From positions 62,001-126,000 of the forward strand of contig JAIERK010000129.1 of NCBI GenBank assembly GCA_019746975.1: DNA of 64,000 nt, in the 5' to 3' direction. Of this stretch, positions 51,271 to 60,457 are shown piece by piece. The notes beneath the pieces were generated by a model, which was given only the letters and a program-made list of their open reading frames with translations, had not been told where the DNA came from and did not search any database. Source of the DNA: Candidatus Obscuribacterales bacterium (GTDB taxonomy: Bacteria > Cyanobacteriota > Vampirovibrionia > Obscuribacterales > Obscuribacteraceae). A program made the position numbers and the translations under genes. Positions within the stretch are counted from its first letter, which is position 1. Every line of letters starts with the position of its first letter.

Positions 51271-52299
51271 ATGTTTCTTCGCTCATCAATCAACTTTCTA
51301 TTAGCCGCATCAGCCATAGCGCTGACACCACTGTCAGCGCTAGCAAGTTGCGTATACGAAAGGCAGACAGAAGTCGGTAATGAGCTCAAAATCCCAGTGC
51401 ACGCCTGGGTTAACTCAGACCAATCAGCGACGCCGAAGGGTATCGTCGTCGCGATTCACGGTTTGGTTTTTACCGGTGCTGCGTACGATTCGTTCGCTCG
51501 ATACTTGAGCGACAGCGGGTATCTCGTGTATGCGCAGGATTTGAGAGGTTTCGGCGCTTGGAAAAGTGAAGATGGCAAGTTCGGAACAGACCGTGCCATT
51601 CACTTTACACAGAGCAAAGACGACCTGACAGCGCTGCTTAAGTATCTCCGTGCGCATCACCCGGGAATTCCGATATACTGCCTGGGAGAGAGCATTGGGG
51701 CCAACTATGCTTTATGGGAAGCACAGACGCATCCCGAGCTAATGGACGGAGCCATTTTGTGCAGTATCTCATACAAAGTCGATGTGCACCCTAGAGCAAT
51801 ATGGCCACTCACCTTCGTCCAGGGTCTCGCGCATCCCAAGAGTCCGTTGAACCTTAAACCTTATCTCAAACCAATACTTTCGGAAGATAGACAGCTTACA
51901 GAAAAATGCCTTTCGATTCCGGAAACATGCACTGCAATGAGTCCTGAAGATCTGATCAAGGCGGCCGTAACAAACAGACGTACGGTCCAACACATCGATC
52001 AGATTCCGGAATCCATGCCGATTCTTGTCGTCGCAGGAAAGAAGGACAAGATTCAAAAAACAAGAACCCTCGCGCACATGGTATCGCGGATGGGTTCAAA
52101 GAACACTCAGCTAGTTGTGTTGCCAGACAGAGGTCACCTTCTGGTCGAGCACCAACCGGTCAATGACAAAGTCTCGACCGTGCTTACAAGCTGGCTGGAA
52201 GAACAAGTCCAAGCACATCTTCGCGCTACCAAGCCGAAGAGTGGCCATGAAACCAGCCCAGATCCTACAGTTTCTTACTTGAAAAGATCGCAAAGATGA
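51271..52299 (+). CDS. Secreted lipase-like alpha/beta hydrolase
   Basis: This protein has 342 residues from ATG 51271, which begins directly at a signal peptide (FLRSSINFLLAASAIALTPL, cleavage after SALA); an upstream TTG (51250) is possible. It is a Hydrolase_4/monoacylglycerol-lipase-type enzyme: oxyanion HGLVFTG, RGFGAW, nucleophile elbow GESIGAN, acid in AGKKDKIQ and histidine in DRGHLLVEH. It acts outside the cytoplasm, probably on acyl esters. It is a shorter paralogue of the TPR-hydrolase at 15239-17176. The C-terminus has a basic extension. Confidence 0.82.
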   Translation: MFLRSSINFLLAASAIALTPLSALASCVYERQTEVGNELKIPVHAWVNSDQSATPKGIVVAIHGLVFTGAAYDSFARYLSDSGYLVYAQDLRGFGAWKSEDGKFGTDRAIHFTQSKDDLTALLKYLRAHHPGIPIYCLGESIGANYALWEAQTHPELMDGAILCSISYKVDVHPRAIWPLTFVQGLAHPKSPLNLKPYLKPILSEDRQLTEKCLSIPETCTAMSPEDLIKAAVTNRRTVQHIDQIPESMPILVVAGKKDKIQKTRTLAHMVSRMGSKNTQLVVLPDRGHLLVEHQPVNDKVSTVLTSWLEEQVQAHLRATKPKSGHETSPDPTVSYLKRSQR

Positions 52300-52345
52300 T
52301 CGCTTCCTCAACGGGTCGAAGTTAAACCGCCGCCATGGCTAACCG

Positions 52346-52365
52346 ATGCACCACATGTGGTGCAT
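52346..52365. repeat. 20-bp perfect palindrome
   Basis: ATGCACCACATGTGGTGCAT is a perfect 20-bp dyad at the start of the decayed polyketide synthase, 47 bases after the hydrolase stop. It could be an operator or simply a hairpin terminating the hydrolase transcript; no T-run follows. Confidence 0.6.
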
Positions 52366-52929
52366 AATCCCCGGGTGGATTTACGTTGCGTTCTCCACTC
52401 GAGACACAACCGCAGCGATCGAAGTGATCTATGGACTAGTTCCTGCCGACGTCTTTGGATCGATGCAATCCCCCAGACGCAGGAAGATTCGAATGATGAA
52501 TGAAGCAATTGACTTGAGTTACCGGAACCTAAACCCTCTTGTTCTAGTACCGAACACGGAAAAAGCAATGAGTTGGCGCATCGGCGATAGTGGCTTCGTA
52601 ATGAGCCTGGCAAGCAATGTGCCGGAGCTAGAAACCTGCCATCCTTTGTACACCAATGGTTGGCAATAAACAATCTATCAGTACACGACATAGAAGGTTG
52701 GGCAGTGCACCCTGGTGGACCACGCATTCTTGATGCCGTCTCGGAAGCCTTGCACTTATCTCCTCAAGCACTTTCGGCATCGCGCCAAATTTTGTCTGAG
52801 TGCGGCAATATGTCATCGCCAACCGTACTCTTCATTTTGCAACGCTTGCTTGCGACAGGCGAAAATCTTCCGTGCGTAATCTTGGGATTTGGGCCCGGGC
52901 TCTCGATCGAAGCTGCTTTGATCCGTTAA
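52346..52929 (+). pseudogene. Type III polyketide synthase remnant
   Basis: Two frames together spell a decayed chalcone-synthase-like gene. The 5' frame gives an N-terminal-type segment (VPADVFGSMQSPRRRKIRMM) that jumps to a late core segment (AMSWRIGDSGFVMSLASNVP). After a frameshift near 52630-52645 the other frame continues with FVHQWLAINN and the C-terminal signature IEGWAVHPGGPRILDAVSEA, SECGNMSSPTVLFILQRLL and FGPGLSIEAALIR. About 170 codons including the catalytic Cys region are missing. An intact enzyme would join malonyl-CoA units to alkylpyrones or resorcinols. The gene cannot be functional. Confidence 0.75.
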
Positions 52930-53019
52930 CGACTCACCGATTGAAAAATAAAGGCGATGAGAAATTCTATAACAGAAGTGATACTACTGATGAAGCGGAC
53001 AGAGACTATACACGCGCCA

Positions 53020-53958
53020 TCACTTAGCGGTCTGCTGTAAACTCTTGATGTTCTTCAGGTCACTCTCGATAAGCTGGCGATAACTGTTATCACCGTTTTT
53101 CTGTGAATCAAAACATTCAAGGGCTTTCTCGAAGTAGAACTCTGCCATATCGTATTTTTGGTCTTTCAACGCTTGTTTGCCACTGGCATAAAAATTAGAA
53201 GCCCGAGTGTCCATCAACCGGTGAGCATCATCGGCTTGCAGCTCGGTTAGTGTTTGTTCGACAGGTAGGTCACCAACTCTGGCATCCGTCGTACTCCTCG
53301 GAATTTTTTTATCCGGAAGATTGATGATACGAATTACATTGCCATTCTCGTCAGCCTTGACCTCAGTGAATTTCTTACCGTCCGGAGTCGTATTCGTCAC
53401 AGTCTTGACTCTTGCCCGCACCACTTTGGTGACCTTTGGACGCTCATTCACAGGAGGGGTTACATTCTTGGTTTCATCCGGCATTTTAATCATCATGCCA
53501 CCAGGCAGCGCCACTCTCGGAGTAGGTTCAACATGAATGAGTTGTGGTTTTACTTCAAACAGTTTGGTACTACTGGTAGTATCTTTGCTATTTTTATTGT
53601 TAGACTCAGACTTCTGCGCTTGTGCCGGTAGGGCGACAAGAAAAGCGATGAGCCCTACAGCAACCTTCACGACGAGCCTGCACTGATTCCGGATCTTTCG
53701 CAGCGCGCGAGGACAATCGTCAGTCATTATCGAGCCGTCGTCACGTCGGAAGAAGATCGCGCACTGGCTGGTGCCGTTGTCGACGAGGAATTTTTCAGCC
53801 TCGGATTTAGTCATGTCCGAGAGATTGAACACATTCTTCCCGCATCCAGAACAGGCGCGCTTGCGCTCGTCGCCGGTCATCGCGTCCCATGACATGGAAC
53901 AAGGAGATGCCAGATAGACATTGTTCAATATGGCTGTAGTGACTTTTTTCCGCTTCAT
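53020..53958 (-). CDS. Cys-rich-domain single-pass membrane protein
   Basis: This protein has 312 residues from ATG 53958; TTG 53970 would add four. The N-terminus is a compact cysteine-rich domain: NVYLASPCSMSWDAMTGDER, then RACSGCGKNVFNLSDMTKSE, followed by CAIFFRRDDGSIMTDDCPRA. This pattern (PC..W..M.G....C..C...V.NLS...C...) is found N-terminal to membrane helices in several environmental bacteria and probably binds metal. A membrane helix (VVKVAVGLIAFLVALPAQAQ) and a low-complexity Lys/Pro/Thr extracytoplasmic region with a TPR-like end follow. Function unknown. Confidence 0.65.
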   Translation of the reverse strand: MKRKKVTTAILNNVYLASPCSMSWDAMTGDERKRACSGCGKNVFNLSDMTKSEAEKFLVDNGTSQCAIFFRRDDGSIMTDDCPRALRKIRNQCRLVVKVAVGLIAFLVALPAQAQKSESNNKNSKDTTSSTKLFEVKPQLIHVEPTPRVALPGGMMIKMPDETKNVTPPVNERPKVTKVVRARVKTVTNTTPDGKKFTEVKADENGNVIRIINLPDKKIPRSTTDARVGDLPVEQTLTELQADDAHRLMDTRASNFYASGKQALKDQKYDMAEFYFEKALECFDSQKNGDNSYRQLIESDLKNIKSLQQTAK

Positions 53959-53970
53959 TGCAAAAACCAA

Positions 53971-54332
53971 AGATAATCACCAACACTTCAACGATAGACT
54001 ACCAGCTTTAGAAATCACACCGGATTTACCCGAGTCTGGACATCCAATTGCCGGACTACCCTAACAACCAGACAAACGCAGATTTTACGAGGCTATTTAC
54101 CACGTCTGAAAAACTTGACAAACTTCCGCTTGTCAAAGTACCGCCCCAACCAGTTTCAACCGGGCTTTAATGCAGGACTTCAAATGTTGCCGTTGTCAAC
54201 TAAATCCAGACATCATTCTACCAATTGGAAAAACTTTCGCATTTTTTCCAGGTCGGCCTCAATCACTTTTCGGTAAAGAACATCACCATTATAGCCATCC
54301 CACGTTCACGAGGTGAAGATGACGCTCAAACT
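53971..54332. other. Intergenic region with hairpin
   Basis: No gene. TTGACAA (54115-54121) and TTGTCAA (54130-54136) form a 7-bp stem; on the - strand it is followed by a short T-run (GTTTTTC), so it may terminate the kinase transcript about 200 bases after its stop. Confidence 0.4.
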
Positions 54333-56894
54333 TCACCAGTCGAAATCAAGATCAGAATACTGCAAGCTCAACTGCTCCGCCAAATCCTTTTTCGAAAACC
54401 AATCGGCGCGCATTCGCCCTAAGAGTTGTTCGGACTTCTTCTTATCACCAAGCTTTTGGGCAGCGAAAGAGGCGAACAGATAGTGATCCTGTTCACCAAC
54501 CCCAATAATTCCTTCAGACCCAATAGTTCCTTCAGACGGCTGTTTAGAAGCCCTTTGCTCACAAGCCGAGATAGCGTTTTGAAATTGCGCTATGGCTTGA
54601 GCTTTCTGTCCGCTTTTTTCCATTATCAGTCCGCGTGTCACGAACCAGGAGACCCTATTAATGCGCATTTTCTTCATCTGATCCAGCTCGGTCAGAGCCT
54701 TATCGAACTGCTTAAACCGACAATATGCAGCGATTCGAAACATATAAGCTTCGTTGCGACTGCCCGGTTGAAGTTGGATAGATTCGCGATAGTCAGACAA
54801 TGCGGCTTCCAGATCACCTTTGAGCAGGTTTGCATTGCCTCGAAGATTATAAGCGCGATCTGAAGCTTCATGATCGTTGCTGATCACAGTGTCGGCATCG
54901 GCAATCGCCTGATCATACCTTTTCCCCTGAATTTCGCAAAGGGCACGAAACATATGAAGTTCAGTATCATACTCACCAACTGCATTAATACCATCCGTCA
55001 GAACGTCGATAGCAGGCTGGATTTTCTCAGAATCTCTAAACATGTAGGCCATTTGCATGTACGGATCTGATTTGGTCTTGTCGAGAAAGATTGACGCGCG
55101 ACTCAACGCCATCGAGACTTGCGGAAATCCAGATCTAGCAGACCACGAGAGATTCTCTGTCACAAGTGCAGTCTTACCAGGAATAACAAAAACGCAGACT
55201 GCAGCAAGTGGCACCATAAGTAGAATTATTCTGGTAATCACATATCGGAGTCGAACTTTCTGGTCCGTTCGAAACAGTAAGTAGGCAATCAATGATAGGA
55301 CCCCGACAACTCCGGCTCCTATTCCCAGCATTTGAAAAACAAACTCGGACGATGCCAGGAGATTAGAAGATACTTCGCCATGACGACAGATGACCTGCGT
55401 CAAAAGATACGGCAAAAAACTAATCACGCCTCCCGCGATGCAAAAGTGCGTGACGACTAGAGACCACTGTCGTGGAGTTGCCACTCCTTGCCTGATCTTT
55501 TTCAATCTGGCAATTGACGTGGTGAAAATCGCATAAGTCCCGCCGGCACAGATTATCGACAGCACTATATACTTGATTGAATCTCTTAGCGAATAATCAA
55601 TCACATCCGGCATCATGGGCAGTGCGAACAGAACAGTACAGATGCCTGCTAGAATCGCCATAGCCTGATTTCGCGTCAGTGTCGGTTTGCTCCTGACCGA
55701 GCGAACGTATTTAGGAATAGTCCTTCCTGTCTTGACCAACTCCAGGTCACAAAGCAAGTCCTTCACTGATTGGAAACGATACGCTTGCTCCTTCTCCATG
55801 CAATGAAAAGTGATTGATTCGAGTTTGGTTATGAGCTTGCCAGTCTTTAGTTCTCTCGGAAAATGTGGTGGCTCGTCATTTATGTGTTTGACTACCAACT
55901 GAATTGGATTGCTTCCACCGAAAGGTGGGGTACCCGTCAATGTTTCGTACATCAAACAACCAAACGAATAGATGTCAGACCGCTCATCAGTCATAAATCC
56001 AAGACACTGCTCTGGACTCATATAGTGCGGACTGCCGAATACGTCTCCGGTCTGCGTCAGATCTCGAGTCTCGCGCCCCATACTTGGAAGCGCAGTTGCA
56101 ATCCCAAAATCGACCAGGCGTGCGATGTACTGATCGCCAACCTTCGTCAAAATGATGTTGCTTGGTTTTATGTCGCGATGGACGATTCCCTTCTCATGCG
56201 CATGCAGCAATCCATCAGCGACCTGAACGAAGATCTCCAGGGCCTTAGCAGGCTCCAGCATTCCTTGCTCTTGGATCGTATCTGAGAGGTTTTTACCTTC
56301 TAGAAAATCCATCACTATATACGGTGCACCACTAGATACAGTGCCATGGTCGAACACTGCAACCAGATTCGGGTGATTGAGCTCCTTCGCAGCATCAGCT
56401 TCCATCGCGAATCGCTTCAAGGCAACAGTATCCTTCGCCAGATCAACATGCAAAACCTTGATTGCCACAATCTTGCCGGTGGCGCGATCCGTCGCCTTAT
56501 ACACGGCTCCCATTCCACCCAACGCAATCGTATCCGTGACTTCGAATCGTTGATTAAGCTCAGCGAATTCAGCTGGAAGAATGTTTGTGGATTCCGCTCG
56601 CGCTACTGTTGCAGAACTCGATCCGGGCTTCGAGGCCGCAATATCCTTCGCCTGGGCAGAGTCCGTGATTGCTCGTTCAAGACTGCCTTCCGCGGCCGAG
56701 ATCGCGAACAAGTCAGCTTCGGTTTGGTTTGACTGAGAAGTATCATTCGTTACTAACGAAGCCGACGAAGCTTCGACTTCGCCTACCGACTCACCGTTAG
56801 CCTCCACCAATTTTAGGGAGGAGTCTTCTTTCACCTCGCAAAAGGCTAGCTTCTCGCTTGCCTCTTCAGCTTCTTGATGCGTGCGCTGGGTCAT
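54333..56894 (-). CDS. Membrane Ser/Thr protein kinase with TPR domain
   Basis: This 853-residue protein has an acidic/Ser-rich N-terminus (1-110), then a complete Hanks-type kinase domain: glycine loop IALGGMGAVYKA, VAIKVLH lysine, catalytic loop HRDIKPSNIIL, DFGIATALPSMG and HYMSPEQC. Four membrane segments follow (about residues 405-590, for example AILAGICTVLFALPMMPDVI), then TPR units (about 620-800, including RAYNLRGNANLLKGDLEAAL). It phosphorylates unknown partners; the TPR part should bind them. It lies downstream of three minor pilin genes, with an (AACTG)6 repeat upstream of its start. Confidence 0.92.
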   Translation of the reverse strand: MTQRTHQEAEEASEKLAFCEVKEDSSLKLVEANGESVGEVEASSASLVTNDTSQSNQTEADLFAISAAEGSLERAITDSAQAKDIAASKPGSSSATVARAESTNILPAEFAELNQRFEVTDTIALGGMGAVYKATDRATGKIVAIKVLHVDLAKDTVALKRFAMEADAAKELNHPNLVAVFDHGTVSSGAPYIVMDFLEGKNLSDTIQEQGMLEPAKALEIFVQVADGLLHAHEKGIVHRDIKPSNIILTKVGDQYIARLVDFGIATALPSMGRETRDLTQTGDVFGSPHYMSPEQCLGFMTDERSDIYSFGCLMYETLTGTPPFGGSNPIQLVVKHINDEPPHFPRELKTGKLITKLESITFHCMEKEQAYRFQSVKDLLCDLELVKTGRTIPKYVRSVRSKPTLTRNQAMAILAGICTVLFALPMMPDVIDYSLRDSIKYIVLSIICAGGTYAIFTTSIARLKKIRQGVATPRQWSLVVTHFCIAGGVISFLPYLLTQVICRHGEVSSNLLASSEFVFQMLGIGAGVVGVLSLIAYLLFRTDQKVRLRYVITRIILLMVPLAAVCVFVIPGKTALVTENLSWSARSGFPQVSMALSRASIFLDKTKSDPYMQMAYMFRDSEKIQPAIDVLTDGINAVGEYDTELHMFRALCEIQGKRYDQAIADADTVISNDHEASDRAYNLRGNANLLKGDLEAALSDYRESIQLQPGSRNEAYMFRIAAYCRFKQFDKALTELDQMKKMRINRVSWFVTRGLIMEKSGQKAQAIAQFQNAISACEQRASKQPSEGTIGSEGIIGVGEQDHYLFASFAAQKLGDKKKSEQLLGRMRADWFSKKDLAEQLSLQYSDLDFDW

Positions 56895-56964
56895 TAGGAG
56901 GAAAAGGTCTGCGAGCGAACTGCCATTACACTATCCAATTTATTCCAATAACGAAAACTTCGCA

Positions 56965-56994
56965 AACTGAACTGAACTGAACTGAACTGAACTG
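56965..56994 (-). repeat. Pentanucleotide repeat (AACTG)6
   Basis: Six uninterrupted copies of AACTG lie 71 bases before the kinase start and 11 bases from the stop of the pilin-like gene. Copy number changes would alter spacing in the kinase leader or promoter rather than a reading frame. Confidence 0.9.
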
Positions 56995-57005
56995 ATCAAT
57001 CAACC

Positions 57006-58760
57006 TCAGTTGGCCAGCGGCACCAGGCTACCACTAATCTGCTGCCAGGTCGCCACTCTATAAGATACGGGTGCTCGCGCGTGCGGATCGATAGACCCCG
57101 AACCTCCGCCACTGCCACCTCGATCGGCAACTACTCGCGCGGCGTTGGGGTCGAGCTGCATCGCGCCCACATGGTTGATGTTCAAATTCTTAGCAACTAT
57201 AGAACCGTAGAACTCACCAACTCCTTGAGTATTCACAGTGGCATTAGGCGCAAAAATAACGGCCTTCAGGTTTGGATTCCCCGCATCGCCATCCGCATCA
57301 AGATAAATGTTCAATGGTTTGTCACCTGCATAAAAAATCTGCAGATCAGTTGAATCGCCGTTGTTGACAATGAATTGCGTGCTCAGGCTCACAGCCGCAT
57401 CGCCACTAGTATTCGGATCGATGTAGATTTTCGTAGGTGTGCCGGGGCCACTATCGTTGAAAACGAGTTTTGCAGAAGCATTCGAAGAATCGATAGACTC
57501 GGCAGTATAGCTCCCGGACGGGACAGAAACATCGGTAGGCACATAGGCAGAGCCATCGGCAGGAGGCTCTGGAAACGATGGCAGCGACGCAGAATTCTGT
57601 CCGGATGGCACATGATTCGGTGATACTTGATTTTGAGTTGATGCCGGTTGAGACACCATTGGTGATGTTTTGTTGGTACCGATTCGTCCTTCACCGGCCC
57701 AGAAATCTCCAGAGTTGTTCGGAAGATTCGCCCATAGGTCTCCCAGTGCAAGGACATTATCAGAGGGCGCCGGGAACGGTGCTTCTGCAGTCGCTTGAAA
57801 GCCGCTGACAGACCCATCAACGCCACCCAGGTCGACGGCATTCGTCTCTACTCGACCGAGGACGACAGAGTTACCGTCGCCATTGAGGACTGAATTGGTG
57901 GCACCGCTCGGATTCGTGAGCTTGAGATTGCCATAGATCAATGAGCCCGGCTCCAGCTTCGTTGTTCCGTTCGTCTCGACCACGGCTTTAAATGTGCTGG
58001 GATCACCAGGATTTCCGACGTTCACCTGCTCTGAAGACCATCCTTCTCCGGTGCTCGCCACATCCATATAGCCAAAGCCTGAGCCAATGTCGATGTTGCC
58101 ATCAGCGACGATACCTTGCGGAAAGAAAACATCTTTCGGTGGTGTCGGGTCTAGAGTAACCTTAGTATCTGGACCATCCGGAACTAGAATCGCCCGCACG
58201 CTCGACGCGAAAATACCGGTATAAGATGTCACTTCGACAACCCAAAAGTACCCCTTACTTGGTGCATCTGCATCGTCCGAAATGGCGAAGTCCTGCCAGT
58301 TATCGCCAAATTTCCAGTTCGTTGAAAGTTTGCGTCGGAGAGGATTCCATTGATCTGGAATGAATGAAGAATTCTTCAACCCGATATCAACCATGTTAGC
58401 GCCCGTTATACGCTTCACCCTGACTCTTACTCGACAGCTATCACCAAGCTGCGGAACGTACTGCGACGGCAACTCAGTGACTCGTTCTGTCTCTCCATCA
58501 GAGGGCTCGATTACAGAAGGATTACCACTAGTGAGCGATTCATTCATCAACTTACGTGCATAGTCGAGTCCGACTTCTGCACCATTAAGTGCGAGATTTC
58601 TCTGGCGCGTAACCGCTTCGCTATTGAGCAGTGAAGCGGAGAGCCCGGCAAGGCTGAATAAAAGGATCGTCGCGAATACCGATACAGTCATGACTGCCAC
58701 CAGCGCCCAACCGGCTGAATCCCTTCTTTTCGCGGCCTTGCGTTTAGTTTGTCGTTTCAT
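57006..58760 (-). CDS. PilX-like pilus assembly protein
   Basis: This protein has 584 residues from ATG 58760, overlapping the PilW-like stop by 17 bases; a longer frame to 58820 has no support. A basic N-terminus (KRQTKRKAAKRRDSAG) precedes a hydrophobic helix (WALVAVMTVSVFATILLFSL) like PilX N-termini. The prepilin Glu5 is absent, as is usual for PilX-type proteins. A long beta-rich region (about 130-560) rich in Gly/Ser/Asn and Pro follows, with segments such as FVVNNGDSTDLQIFYAGDKP and AVIFAPNATVNTQGVGEFYG typical of adhesin-like pilus-tip proteins. It is the last gene of a minor-pilin operon. Confidence 0.75.
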   Translation of the reverse strand: MKRQTKRKAAKRRDSAGWALVAVMTVSVFATILLFSLAGLSASLLNSEAVTRQRNLALNGAEVGLDYARKLMNESLTSGNPSVIEPSDGETERVTELPSQYVPQLGDSCRVRVRVKRITGANMVDIGLKNSSFIPDQWNPLRRKLSTNWKFGDNWQDFAISDDADAPSKGYFWVVEVTSYTGIFASSVRAILVPDGPDTKVTLDPTPPKDVFFPQGIVADGNIDIGSGFGYMDVASTGEGWSSEQVNVGNPGDPSTFKAVVETNGTTKLEPGSLIYGNLKLTNPSGATNSVLNGDGNSVVLGRVETNAVDLGGVDGSVSGFQATAEAPFPAPSDNVLALGDLWANLPNNSGDFWAGEGRIGTNKTSPMVSQPASTQNQVSPNHVPSGQNSASLPSFPEPPADGSAYVPTDVSVPSGSYTAESIDSSNASAKLVFNDSGPGTPTKIYIDPNTSGDAAVSLSTQFIVNNGDSTDLQIFYAGDKPLNIYLDADGDAGNPNLKAVIFAPNATVNTQGVGEFYGSIVAKNLNINHVGAMQLDPNAARVVADRGGSGGGSGSIDPHARAPVSYRVATWQQISGSLVPLAN

Positions 58761-59640
58761 ACAAGTCATCCATTGGTGTACCGAATGAGGCGGGAGGAAG
58801 TCGCAAACCGACCTCCGCATGGACGCCTAACGTCTTATCCAATACCGTCGATGATTCAGCTGTTTGAGCATCAACATCGGTTCGCTTCACTTCCAGATCA
58901 ACGCCAACGAGTGAGATACCTCTCACCGCAGAGGTATTGACCAGCGCAACGTCCTTCAACATATCCAGACGGCCAGGGTAAATTGAGGTGTTCGGCCGCT
59001 TGGATATGTAGGAAAAAATCCGCGGTGGGCTGCCAGTAGCGGCGTTCACTTCCAAAGGACCGATGATGCCTGAGACAATACGCTGCGGATTAGTGCGCAA
59101 AACCTCTTTGCGATAGCTGCATGTCTCATCCACAGGACCAAGCTCGTTCTTTTCGCAGGTCATCTGCAATACAAATTCTCCTGGTCTCTGCGAGTCGGCA
59201 ACGAGATCGTAGACAACCTCGTAGTAGCCTTTCAGAGTGATACCATTCAGGGGATTCAAAGCCGAGCCCGGAGAATACTGCGAATCCACCGGATCATTCC
59301 TTTTATCGAGATAGTGAATCGGCATATGAAGGATCAGCTTCTGCGCTGTAAGTCGCTTGATCTCCGATGGATAGTTATCCTTATCGATAGTAATTTCAGT
59401 CTGAATGCTTTGCGCCATCCGAACGTCGCGTTTGATTCGGTCTACGGCGATACGTGCTGCGGCTTGCGCATCGAATTGCCTCGTGAGCTTCACATTAGCC
59501 ATCACGCATAGCGCCATCAACTCTGCCACCACTGCTAGAGACACACCCAGGAGCAATGAACCAAGGAGCAGCTCAGTTAGCGACAACCCGCGACTATTGC
59601 GAGTTGAACGTCTTACAGCGCGCCTCCTCGTAGTCTTCAT
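58744..59640 (-). CDS. PilW-like minor pilin
   Basis: This protein has 298 residues from ATG 59640, which overlaps the upstream stop (ATGA). A basic leader ends in the prepilin-peptidase site RG/LSLTELLLGSLLLGVSL with Glu5 intact. A long alpha1 helix follows (AELMALCVMANVKLTRQFDA, then RIAVDRIKRDVRMAQSI), and a beta-rich C-terminus with two cysteines (MTCEKNELGPVDETCSY). Minor pilins of this type prime assembly of type IV pili or type II pseudopili. It sits between the PilV- and PilX-like genes, with overlapping ends. Confidence 0.8.
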   Translation of the reverse strand: MKTTRRRAVRRSTRNSRGLSLTELLLGSLLLGVSLAVVAELMALCVMANVKLTRQFDAQAAARIAVDRIKRDVRMAQSIQTEITIDKDNYPSEIKRLTAQKLILHMPIHYLDKRNDPVDSQYSPGSALNPLNGITLKGYYEVVYDLVADSQRPGEFVLQMTCEKNELGPVDETCSYRKEVLRTNPQRIVSGIIGPLEVNAATGSPPRIFSYISKRPNTSIYPGRLDMLKDVALVNTSAVRGISLVGVDLEVKRTDVDAQTAESSTVLDKTLGVHAEVGLRLPPASFGTPMDDLYETTN

Positions 59641-60176
59641 TGAATCTCCATTACAACCAGAGATCTGCGCACCTGGCGAACCGTTTGTGAGTAGCTGTCC
59701 GACCAACTAACCGTGATTGTCACGTTGAGAATATCAGGGGTCAGCCCTTCTGCTATCGCATATGTAACTTTGCCGTCTATGGATCCAAAAGCATTTGTGG
59801 CGGTCTTTTCCTGCCACTGTTTCGCCACCATATCCAGAACCAACGGTCGATTATGAAATTGAGGCGACTCCGGCACCGTAGCGAGAGTTTTGTTTAAAAA
59901 CAAACTCTGCGTCTGCCCTCTGTATGGACTCAGACGACTGTATCCATAACTGCGCGTAAACTCGGAAAGCTCGTCCATAATCTCATTGACCGCAGCCTCA
60001 TTACCAGACCGCCCCATAGCGCGCAACGACGTGGTAAACATCTCCAGAAGCCCGAAAGCGAGAATTCCAGACAAGACGAGAGAGACCAACGCCTCCACGA
60101 GATACATACCGGCAGAAGCGCGACGCGCTGCCCTGAGGCGATTCTTAACTCGCTTCTTTGACTTGAGCTTTTTCAC
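59637..60176 (-). CDS. PilV-like minor pilin
   Basis: This protein has 179 residues from GTG 60176, which has AGGAG 5 bases upstream and a promoter just before it; the longer frame to 60245 would translate the promoter. The very basic leader (KKLKSKKRVKNRLRAARRAS) ends at AG/MYLVEALVSLVLSGILAFG, a standard prepilin site with Glu5. The rest has pilin-like alpha1 helix and a short beta domain (VTYAIAEGLTPDILNVTITV). It heads a three-gene minor pilin operon; the main pilus genes (pilB, C, D) are not in the window. Confidence 0.78.
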   Translation of the reverse strand: MKKLKSKKRVKNRLRAARRASAGMYLVEALVSLVLSGILAFGLLEMFTTSLRAMGRSGNEAAVNEIMDELSEFTRSYGYSRLSPYRGQTQSLFLNKTLATVPESPQFHNRPLVLDMVAKQWQEKTATNAFGSIDGKVTYAIAEGLTPDILNVTITVSWSDSYSQTVRQVRRSLVVMEIQ

Positions 60177-60201
60177 CAATGCTCCTGGAATTACCGCGCC
60201 T

Positions 60202-60231
60202 AGTATATAAGTGCCTGATTTAAATGCATAA
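60202..60231 (-). promoter_or_regulatory. Promoter of the minor pilin operon
   Basis: On the - strand TTATGC (60226-60231) and TATACT (60202-60207) with an 18-base spacer lie about 25 bases before GTG 60176, leaving a short leader with AGGAG. Confidence 0.4.
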
Positions 60232-60457
60232 ATAACAAGAGACATTTATTTATAGGCAGAACTGCTCGGATAGAAGCCTAAATGGCAAAAACTATGCTTC
60301 TATAGTGGCATACGCGTCAGGAACCGGCGTTTGTTCGCGGAGTTTCCGCGCAGCGGTTCCCCACCATATTATTTCCACTCGGCATTTCCTAAGGTCTTTC
60401 CACATGTACAGCTCGGCGTTCCTTACCGGAGCAGGTTCGGCTCGACCACAGCTTAGT

